This document shows, in pieces, positions 36,505 through 43,158 of a stretch of DNA of 64,000 nucleotides (positions are counted from its first letter, which is position 1; each line of letters begins with the position of its first letter). A model generated the notes under the pieces. It did not search any database. It saw only the letters and a list, made by a program, of their open reading frames with translations, and was not told the DNA's origin. Position numbers and translations under genes: made by a program. The stretch is from Cysteiniphilum litorale (GTDB taxonomy: Bacteria; Pseudomonadota; Gammaproteobacteria; Francisellales; Francisellaceae), in NCBI RefSeq assembly GCF_003428165.1, contig NZ_QLIQ01000003.1, positions 1 through 64,000 of the forward strand. Reading direction: 5' to 3'.

Positions 36505-37563
36505 TTACTGGTTTTGGTGATCAACTGAAGTATCGCGAGTATCATCTGTTGCTTCATTATCTTCCCATGGCGCATCATCCTCATCATGTGCTTGACTTAT
36601 TTCTTCGCCATTTTCAACAGAATTTATATCAGTCATTGTATTTGCTGTATCAGAAACCTCGCTCTCTTGCGAATCTTTAGCAAAAATCTGCATAATAAAA
36701 TCAATAAATTCACGTAAGGTTTCTGCCATGATAATAAAGTCAGCATCAAAGCGCTCTTGTTTGGTTTCAGAAACAATATCATTGGCTTTGTCTTGTACGA
36801 CCTCTAAAAACTTCAATGATTTCAACATAAATTCATCGTTAATCACAAAACTCAACTGATCCTGCCATGATAGTCCCAATTGAATAACCTCGCGCCCAGA
36901 GTCAATCAATGACAAAATATCATCGGTAAACAAATTCTGGCGCTGACATCGGATAATGCCTGAAGCATCTTTGTTATCTTGTAACACACATTGATCTTCA
37001 ATTGTTAGATCTTGCGGATACTCATTGGTTTTAAGCCATTGTGTCAGAAGCATCGAAACTGGCAATACCTCGGGAATACGAATTTTCAAACTACCCAAGG
37101 CTTTGCGTAAATTAACGGTTAAGTGCTCCGCTTTTTTAGCGGATGAAGCATTGACAATAAGCCAACCTGCTTGCGTGTCAATATAAGCATTAATCACGGT
37201 GTTGCGCGTAAAGGCGCGCGGCAATAAGCTTTGATAGATCTCTTCTTTTAACGTATCTTTTTCTTTCTTTTTGACTTTACGCGATTCTCTTAGCTCAATT
37301 TCTTCAACTTTTTCATCCAAGACTTCTTTGATAACGCCTGCTGGCACCATCTTTTCTTGTATTTTAAATGACACCATCATAAAGCCTGAGGCTGCGTGCA
37401 CTAATGGCATATCTTGCGCCATAGGCGATACCCAACCCATTGATATTGGTGCACTTGTTGAGCATGGACTAAACGCATGCTCAGCTAATTGTTTCTCAAG
37501 CTCTTCGGCACTGACTGTAAAGTTTTCTGTAAATTGAAATAATGCTAAATTTTTAAACCACAT
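36505..37563 (-). CDS. rdgC: Recombination-associated protein RdgC
   Basis: Nucleoid-associated ring-shaped dimer that binds double-stranded DNA and limits RecA activity. Family landmarks are the start MWFKNLALFQFTE, FSPCSTSAPISMGWVSPM, a central LPRAFTRNTVINAYID and NASSAKKAEHLTVNLRKALGSL. At 352 residues it is about 50 longer than E. coli RdgC. The extra part is an acidic, probably disordered C-terminal tail (EISQAHDEDDAPWEDNEA...). It is followed closely by dnaB. Confidence 0.92.
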   Translation of the reverse strand: MWFKNLALFQFTENFTVSAEELEKQLAEHAFSPCSTSAPISMGWVSPMAQDMPLVHAASGFMMVSFKIQEKMVPAGVIKEVLDEKVEEIELRESRKVKKKEKDTLKEEIYQSLLPRAFTRNTVINAYIDTQAGWLIVNASSAKKAEHLTVNLRKALGSLKIRIPEVLPVSMLLTQWLKTNEYPQDLTIEDQCVLQDNKDASGIIRCQRQNLFTDDILSLIDSGREVIQLGLSWQDQLSFVINDEFMLKSLKFLEVVQDKANDIVSETKQERFDADFIIMAETLREFIDFIMQIFAKDSQESEVSDTANTMTDINSVENGEEISQAHDEDDAPWEDNEATDDTRDTSVDHQNQ

Positions 37564-37586
37564 AATTATTACCTTTATTCATTAAA

Positions 37587-37612
37587 AAAGCGCTTTTATC
37601 ATTAAGCGCTTT
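37587..37612 (-). terminator. Intrinsic terminator of bamD
   Basis: On the minus strand a 9-bp stem AAAGCGCTT / AAGCGCTTT with an 8-nt loop runs into a T tract (GCGCTTTTTT). It is 41 nt after the bamD stop and just before rdgC. Confidence 0.8.
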
Positions 37613-37653
37613 ATGAGTTCTACATCAACCAACTTCACATAATTAATTGAGGT

Positions 37654-38454
37654 CTATTTAAATACTACCGTTGGACGTTTTGCTGCATCTTCTAAAGATT
37701 TTAAATACGCATTATTAGGATAGTTTGCCTTTAATACTTCCATTGATTTCTCAGCTAACTCAGGCATTTTCAAAATATCATAACTTCTAATCAACAGAAC
37801 CAATGCATTCTCAATCGAGTTACTTTGTGAATATTTCTCAACGACAATCTTAGCGCGATTAATCGCAGCAACATAAGCCTCATGCTCAAAGTAGAAATTA
37901 GCGATATTATATTCATACTCAGCAACGACATTATTAATATGCACCATACGACGCCTAGCATCCTCAGCATAAGAGGCTTTAGGGCTTAAGATTACTGAAC
38001 GCTTTAAATCATTAAAAGCTTGTAGATACGATGCTGGATCATGTTGCGCCATATCGTATGGCAAGCGGCGTTGTAAGAACCCACGACCATTATCATAGTT
38101 AATCACACCCATCATATAATAAACATAACCCAAGTGCTTTGATGTCGGATAAGCGCGTAAGAACTGACGAGCCAACCCTAACGCCATCTCAGGCTGTCCA
38201 TCTTCATAATAAGAGTAAATAAGCTCTAAATTGCCCATTTCAGTATAGCTTTGGAATGGATATTGCGAGTTTAACGATCTAAAGGTATCAATCGCTTTAT
38301 AATAATCGCCATCTTTAACCTGCTCATGCCCTTTGGCATAAATATATTCAGCACTTTCGCCTTGATACGGCAATGCCTTAGTCGTTGTTGTTGAACATCC
38401 TGCCATTAACAAAAGCGCACCTAAGCCGCTTAATGCCAAACTGATCTTTTTCAT
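37654..38454 (-). CDS. bamD: Outer membrane assembly lipoprotein BamD
   Basis: Essential lipoprotein of the BAM complex that inserts beta-barrel proteins. The signal peptide MKKISLALSGLGALLLMAGC ends in lipobox LMAGC. Five TPR-like helical repeats follow, e.g. AEYIYAKGHEQVKDGDYYKAIDTFRSLNSQYPF and HLGYVYYMMGVINYD. Length 266 is a little longer than the E. coli protein. It has its own terminator and is divergent from rluD. Confidence 0.93.
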   Translation of the reverse strand: MKKISLALSGLGALLLMAGCSTTTTKALPYQGESAEYIYAKGHEQVKDGDYYKAIDTFRSLNSQYPFQSYTEMGNLELIYSYYEDGQPEMALGLARQFLRAYPTSKHLGYVYYMMGVINYDNGRGFLQRRLPYDMAQHDPASYLQAFNDLKRSVILSPKASYAEDARRRMVHINNVVAEYEYNIANFYFEHEAYVAAINRAKIVVEKYSQSNSIENALVLLIRSYDILKMPELAEKSMEVLKANYPNNAYLKSLEDAAKRPTVVFK

Positions 38455-38541
38455 CGATTACCCTTTAATTTATTACCGCCTTTGTCATTTATTGTTTACA
38501 ATGATGCACAATTTAACCGGCGTCTTGATAGGATTTTATTT

Positions 38542-39621
38542 GTGCCACATCATACCGTATCTAAAAACATTCAGCAAAATGTTATTGCACCTGAAAGCTG
38601 TGCTGGTCAACGTTTGGATCAATGCTTATCCAACGTTTTCAGTGATTACTCGCGCTCACAACTACAAAAATGGCTAAAACAAGGCGCCATTCTTGTTAAT
38701 GGTGAGATCAAAAAAGCCAAAGATAAAATCATTGGTGGCGAGGAAATATCACTTAATGCGACACTGGAGGATAAAAACCACTGGCAGCCAGAGGATATTC
38801 CGCTTGATATCATTTATGAAGATGATGATGTCATCGTTATTAATAAGCCTGCGGGACTAACTGTCCATCCAGGGGCAGGCAACTTATCCGGTACATTATC
38901 CAATGCGCTATTGGCGCATGATCCAGCATTCGCCAAGGTGCCACGCGCCGGCATTGTGCACCGATTAGATAAAGATACCTCTGGATTAATGGTTGCCGCT
39001 AAAAGTCTCAAAGCACATGCATCCCTTGTCGCCCAATTATCCAAACGTCAAGTCAAACGCGAGTATGAAGCAATTGCCACAGGTTATATTACGGTGGGCA
39101 GTACTATCAAAACCAAAATTGGCAGAAGCCCTCACAATCGTTTAAGAATGGCGGTGACCCCCACGGGCAAAGAAGCCATCACGCACTTTGTGGTATTGGA
39201 GCGCTATCGCGCACATACACGCATTCGTTGTAAACTAGAAACTGGACGCACGCATCAAATCCGTGTGCATATGGCACATCTTAAAGCACCATTAGTTGGT
39301 GACCCTGTTTATAACCCGAGGTTGAAACTCGCGCGTGGTTTATCTGATGAGGCGCAAGATGTATTAAAAGACTTTAACCGTCAAGCCTTACATGCTTATA
39401 AACTGGCTTTCATTCATCCCGTTAGCGCTGAAGTTGTTGAATTTAGTGCTAAACCTCCCAAAGATATGCAAGCGCTGATCCTCACATTGCGCCAAGATGC
39501 TGAGAGTTTATATAGCTATGAAGAAGATGAGTTTGATGATGATTATTTTGATTTCGCCGATGATTATGACGACTTTGACGATGAAGATTACGATGATTAT
39601 GATTATGAGGATGAAGAATAA
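38542..39621 (+). CDS. rluD: 23S rRNA pseudouridine synthase RluD with an acidic tail
   Basis: Makes pseudouridines in helix 69 of 23S rRNA. An S4 domain (GQRLDQCLSNVFSDYSRSQLQKWLKQGAILVNG) is followed by the RluA-type catalytic domain, with HRLDKDTSGLMVAAKS carrying the catalytic Asp and ETGRTHQIRVHMAH. I choose GTG at 38542, with AGGA upstream, over the TTG at 38482. The C-terminal 45 residues are almost only Asp, Glu, Tyr and Phe, absent from E. coli RluD. The tail overlaps thrC by 19 nt on the opposite strand. Confidence 0.9.
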   Translation: MPHHTVSKNIQQNVIAPESCAGQRLDQCLSNVFSDYSRSQLQKWLKQGAILVNGEIKKAKDKIIGGEEISLNATLEDKNHWQPEDIPLDIIYEDDDVIVINKPAGLTVHPGAGNLSGTLSNALLAHDPAFAKVPRAGIVHRLDKDTSGLMVAAKSLKAHASLVAQLSKRQVKREYEAIATGYITVGSTIKTKIGRSPHNRLRMAVTPTGKEAITHFVVLERYRAHTRIRCKLETGRTHQIRVHMAHLKAPLVGDPVYNPRLKLARGLSDEAQDVLKDFNRQALHAYKLAFIHPVSAEVVEFSAKPPKDMQALILTLRQDAESLYSYEEDEFDDDYFDFADDYDDFDDEDYDDYDYEDEE

Positions 39622-40904
39622 ACACCAAAGTATGCCTGATACTGCTCTGTTAAGGCATTAAGATTTGCAGAAACTCCAACACTTTGTTGTTTCTTTTCAA
39701 GTAATTTGTTTAAGTGCTCAGGCACTTTAATTTTCTCTTGGGTAATTGGTTCAATTACTTCTTCAAACTTTGCTGGATGGGCAGTTGCAACAACGATATA
39801 ATGCGTATCTTCTGTCAAAGACTCACGCGCAAAAAATGCAGTTGCCGTATGTGGACAAATAAGCATATTATGCTCATTCTTTACCTCAGCAATCATCTTT
39901 TTAATATCACTATCAGATGCTTTAAAAGCTTTTACCTCATGAGCAAAAACGTCAAAATCAGGGAAGAGCGCATAAAGGCGCTCAAAGTTACTTGGCTTAC
40001 CGACATCCATCGCATTAGCTAGTGTTTCGATACTTGCTTTATTAGGCAATATTTTATGTGCCAAAAACTGCCCAATGACGTTATTTTCATTTTGCGCAAT
40101 GACAATATCACCAATTGGCAAGCCCATTTTTTTCGCCCAAAAACAAGCACAAACATTGCCAATATTACCCGATGGCACGATGAAATTTGCCTTTTTACCA
40201 TGCTTTAAAAAATACTGCCAAGCAATATATGCGTAATAGGTTGTTTGTGGCAAAAGTCTCCCGATATTAATACTATTAGATGTATTTAAATACGTATTAT
40301 TCTGCCACCAGTTATCGGCAAATGCGCCTTTAACCAATGCCTGACAATCATCAAATGTACCATTAACCTCAACTGCACAAACATTATCTTGCCAGCAAGT
40401 TATCTGCTTTTGCTGACGCATTGAGATTTTACCCTTAGGAAATAATACCATCACATTGATGTTTTTCTTTTGATAAAAGGCTGCGGCAACCGCAGAGCCC
40501 GTATCACCTGATGTTGCGACCATAATCGTGAATTTTTTATCGGTTTTAATATGACTTAAGGCATTGGCTAAAAATCTCGCCCCAAAATCTTTAAACGATA
40601 AAGTCATACCATGAAAAAGCTCAAGCACCGATGTTTTTTGATCAATATTCACCAACGGCAAAGGAAAATTAAAGCTCTCATGACATATTGTGCTTAATTG
40701 GTTTTCAAGTGCATCGCCGTTAAAAAATGGAGTTAGTAACTTTGTTGCAAAATCTGGATAACTCATTGCACTATCTAAAGCCTGCCAATCAAACAATGGA
40801 AAAGACTCAGGGACATAAAGCCCACCATCTTCTGCTAAGCCATTTTGTAATGCACTTGATATCGCTACAGCCTTGGCATCACCTCTGGTACTGATAAATT
40901 TCAT
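39603..40904 (-). CDS. thrC: Threonine synthase
   Basis: The last enzyme of threonine synthesis, converting O-phosphohomoserine to threonine with PLP. The 433 residues show the long threonine synthase pattern: MKFISTRGDAKAVAISSALQNGLAEDGGLYVPE, the PLP lysine in LSFKDFGARFLA and the phosphate loop VATSGDTGSAVAAAF. IVPSGNIGNVCACFWAKKMGLPIG follows. It overlaps thrB by 4 nt. Its 3' end overlaps the tail of rluD. Confidence 0.96.
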   Translation of the reverse strand: MKFISTRGDAKAVAISSALQNGLAEDGGLYVPESFPLFDWQALDSAMSYPDFATKLLTPFFNGDALENQLSTICHESFNFPLPLVNIDQKTSVLELFHGMTLSFKDFGARFLANALSHIKTDKKFTIMVATSGDTGSAVAAAFYQKKNINVMVLFPKGKISMRQQKQITCWQDNVCAVEVNGTFDDCQALVKGAFADNWWQNNTYLNTSNSINIGRLLPQTTYYAYIAWQYFLKHGKKANFIVPSGNIGNVCACFWAKKMGLPIGDIVIAQNENNVIGQFLAHKILPNKASIETLANAMDVGKPSNFERLYALFPDFDVFAHEVKAFKASDSDIKKMIAEVKNEHNMLICPHTATAFFARESLTEDTHYIVVATAHPAKFEEVIEPITQEKIKVPEHLNKLLEKKQQSVGVSANLNALTEQYQAYFGVYSSSS

Positions 40905-41896
40905 ACTTCCTCCTTTGCGATAATTTGCCCACCTTTTGCAGATAAGCTTGTAATATATTTCTCTGCTGATAGCCCCTCGTTGGCAAATACTTTAACTAAT
41001 TCATTTGCAATCACTGCAGCAGCATCTTTATTGCTACTTAGCGCAAATACAGCAGGACCTGATCCCGAAATACCAAACCCAAGCGCGCCAAGCTCAATTG
41101 CTTTTTGTTTTGCCTGATCAAAGCCATTAATGAGCACTTTACGTTTTGGTTCAATTAACATATCAACAAAATGTTTTTTAAAGCGCACAAGATCACCTTC
41201 ATAAAGTGCACTAATAATCGCCGCAGTTTTGGCACTTTGCGCGACAAACTCTTTGATCGTAAAAGGCACATCAATCAACTTTCGTGCTTCTTTGGTTTCG
41301 ATTTTTAGATTAGGTACAACAACACTAGCACATAAATCTAAACTCGGCAGTTGAATAAACTCACATGGCTTTGAGTTTTGCAGCAACACCAAGCCACCAA
41401 ACATCGCAGGCACGGCATTATCACCATGATAAACGCCACCAGAGATAAGGCTTTCACCATAAATGGCATAATCAATTAACTGCTCTTTTGCTAAAGGCTC
41501 TACTAAGAATTCATTAACTGCAAGTATTGCCGCAACTGAAGATGCAGCAGAACCGCCAATACCAGAGCCTAAAGGAATACCTTTTTCAATACTAATATCT
41601 AAACCAAGTGATAGCTGGTGATCTTGCAAAAATTTCTTTATTACCGCGCCACAGACATTTTGATCAACATCTAGACTTAACTCTTTATCTGTTAATAGCC
41701 CACAGATTTGTTTAATAACTAGTTGTTTATCATCGCGCTTTTGTAAATGCACTGTGTCACCGACACCCGATAACGCAAAACCCATCAAATCAAATCCTAC
41801 CGCAAAGTTTGCACTGGTTGCTGGTGCAAATGCAGTTACTTTAGCTATTTTTTCATTTATTTTTATTTTCTTTATTCTTTTTATCATTTCATCCAT
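40901..41896 (-). CDS. thrB: Homoserine kinase
   Basis: A GHMP-family kinase that phosphorylates homoserine. AFAPATSANFAVGFDLMGFAL forms the N-terminal motif, IEKGIPLGSGIGGSAASSVAAI the ATP-binding loop and GFGISGSGPAVFAL the third motif. The 331 residues include a short basic lead (MIKRIKKIKINEK). Its start overlaps the acetyltransferase by 8 nt and its end overlaps thrC by 4 nt, so it is translated in a coupled chain whose upstream members are not thrA but the inserted genes. Confidence 0.95.
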   Translation of the reverse strand: MDEMIKRIKKIKINEKIAKVTAFAPATSANFAVGFDLMGFALSGVGDTVHLQKRDDKQLVIKQICGLLTDKELSLDVDQNVCGAVIKKFLQDHQLSLGLDISIEKGIPLGSGIGGSAASSVAAILAVNEFLVEPLAKEQLIDYAIYGESLISGGVYHGDNAVPAMFGGLVLLQNSKPCEFIQLPSLDLCASVVVPNLKIETKEARKLIDVPFTIKEFVAQSAKTAAIISALYEGDLVRFKKHFVDMLIEPKRKVLINGFDQAKQKAIELGALGFGISGSGPAVFALSSNKDAAAVIANELVKVFANEGLSAEKYITSLSAKGGQIIAKEEV

Positions 41897-42503
41897 TGAT
41901 TAAGTCCTTTACCTCTAAATGCATCATTTGATGCGGAACCTTATTATATTCAGGTGTGAATACTTCCTTTTTCTGAAACCCAACTTTTTCATACACATAA
42001 ATGGCTTTTTCATTTTTCAACTCTGGATCAATAATAAAGTAGTCTACCTGAGAAAAATGTTTCAATATAAATTGTTTGATCATAATAGTACTTAAGCTTT
42101 TTCCAAGAAACTCTGTAGCACCAATTAACACATCTAAAGTACAAGTCTCCTTCCCATCAACATACCATTTGTCATAAGGGTCATTTGGATCATATGGTCC
42201 AGTCACTGTTGAGGTGATTAGAAAAGCAAAGGGAATCCCATCATAAAATCCAATCCATTGATCAAAACTATAGCGCCCATTATCATTGATACCTTGGCAA
42301 TAAAGCGCTAAATTATTTAGGGTATTTTGCAAGCCTTCACCATAAAAAAACTCCGTCACATGTGCCTCACTCAACCATTTTTCAACTAATGGTTTATCGT
42401 TATGTGTGACTTTCCTATAGCGTAGAAGATCTCTAACCTCTCCCCTTGCGGGAGAGGTCGCACTGCATTTGCAGTGCGGGTGAGGGGTGTTTTCATCTAT
42501 CAC
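41889..42503 (-). CDS. GNAT acetyltransferase (AAC(6')-like), inserted in the thr operon
   Basis: A 204-residue N-acetyltransferase. RKVTHNDKPLVEKWL, QWIGFYDGIPFAFL, CTLDVLIGATEFLGKSLST and IDPELKNEKAIYVYEKVGF match the Acetyltransf_8 group that includes aminoglycoside 6'-acetyltransferases; the true substrate is unknown. Residues 6-27 (TPHPHCKCSATSPARGEVRD) are encoded by repeat copy C, and no ATG occurs between that repeat and the conserved domain. The GTG start overlaps the DUF559 stop and the end overlaps thrB, giving a coupled chain. Confidence 0.8.
   Translation of the reverse strand: MIDENTPHPHCKCSATSPARGEVRDLLRYRKVTHNDKPLVEKWLSEAHVTEFFYGEGLQNTLNNLALYCQGINDNGRYSFDQWIGFYDGIPFAFLITSTVTGPYDPNDPYDKWYVDGKETCTLDVLIGATEFLGKSLSTIMIKQFILKHFSQVDYFIIDPELKNEKAIYVYEKVGFQKKEVFTPEYNKVPHQMMHLEVKDLING
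42436..42487 (-). repeat. 52-bp palindromic repeat, copy C
   Basis: Inverted relative to D and in direct orientation with E. The variable hairpin is CGCACTGC-attt-GCAGTGCG and the conserved hairpin is CCTCTCCC-cttgc-GGGAGAGG. It is followed by GTGTTTTCAT, also shared with copy E. On the minus strand it encodes the N-terminal residues of the acetyltransferase. Confidence 0.93.
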
Positions 42504-42838
42504 TTCTGCAACTCCTTATAAATATTATTCAGCACATCTTCTGTTTTTTCCAAAATATCATGATTCCAAAAGCGTAATATTCTATATCCTTTACTCACTA
42601 GGTTCTGCGTTCTTACCTCATCCAAAGCCTTTTTCTCCATATCATTATGCTGACCTCCATCACACTCAACAATCAGCTTCTTTTCAAAACAAACAAAGTC
42701 GACAATATACGAGTCAATGATAACTTGTTTTCGGAACTTATAGTTTCCTAAATGACGATTTCTTAAATAATACCAAAGTGTTTGCTCAGCATTGGTTTGA
42801 TTTGTTTTTAGCTGCTTTTGAAATATTTTAATATTCAC
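42500..42838 (-). CDS. DUF559 (Vsr-like endonuclease fold) protein
   Basis: A 112-residue protein of the DUF559 family, which shares the restriction-endonuclease-like fold of the very-short-patch repair nuclease. Typical segments are NAEQTLWYYLRNRHLGNYKFRKQV, YIVDFVCFEKKLIVECDGGQH (likely catalytic Asp and Glu.Asp) and VRTQNLVSKGYRILRFWNHDIL. The GTG start has GAGGGGG seven bases upstream, and this ribosome binding site is the end of repeat D. Repeats C and E/D lie on both sides. The gene separates thrA from thrB. Biochemical role unknown. Confidence 0.85.
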   Translation of the reverse strand: MNIKIFQKQLKTNQTNAEQTLWYYLRNRHLGNYKFRKQVIIDSYIVDFVCFEKKLIVECDGGQHNDMEKKALDEVRTQNLVSKGYRILRFWNHDILEKTEDVLNNIYKELQK

Positions 42839-42844
42839 AATTTC

Positions 42845-42895
42845 CCCCTCACCCGACAGGCTTTGCCTGCCGACCTCTCCCGCAAGGGGAGAGGT
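42845..42895 (+). repeat. 52-bp family palindromic repeat, copy D (51 bp)
   Basis: CCCCTCACCC, variable hairpin GACAGGC-ttt-GCCTGCC (partly paired) and conserved hairpin CCTCTCCC-gcaa-GGGGAGAGG. Its left end, read on the minus strand, forms the ribosome binding site of the DUF559 gene. Its right flank (AGGTAAGTTATTTTCC) is repeated in degenerate form at 43003-43017. Confidence 0.93.
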
Positions 42896-43041
42896 AAGTT
42901 ATTTTCCAGCACGCTAATGCATTACGAGTTTTATATTTAGTTCCTAACCAGAATAGTCTCACTATAACTCGTTCCACTAGCTACCTCCCTCACTTACGCA
43001 AAAGGTAAGTTGTTTTCCAATAGAGTTTCCTTCCACCATTT
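42896..43041. other. Gap between repeats D and E with a decayed repeat copy
   Basis: Together with the flanking repeats this fills the 320 bp between thrA and the DUF559 gene. CTACCTCCCTCACTTACGC ending AAGGTAAGTTGTTTTCC (42980-43017) looks like a shortened, decayed D-type copy including its flank. No gene is seen here. Confidence 0.5.
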
Positions 43042-43093
43042 ACCTCTCCCCTTGCGGGAGAGGTCGCACTGCATTTGCAGTGCTGGTGAGAGG
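43042..43093 (-). repeat. 52-bp palindromic repeat, copy E
   Basis: Nearly identical to copy C (two differences near the GTGAGGGG end) and in the same orientation, including the following GTGTTTTCAT. C and E therefore form direct repeats of about 60 bp around the DUF559 gene and copy D. Confidence 0.92.
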
Positions 43094-43158
43094 TGTTTTC
43101 ATACATTTTCACTAGACACTATTCCTGCAAATTTCACGTTATTTCTGTAAATTTCATC

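Noticed and set aside
38482-38541. Extended N-terminus of RluD from a TTG codon
   Set aside because: The added 20 residues do not resemble the family, and the TTG lies in the divergent promoter region of bamD.
42487-42720. Plus-strand frame opposite the DUF559 gene
   Set aside because: It is the complement of a gene with clear family motifs and lacks a ribosome binding site.
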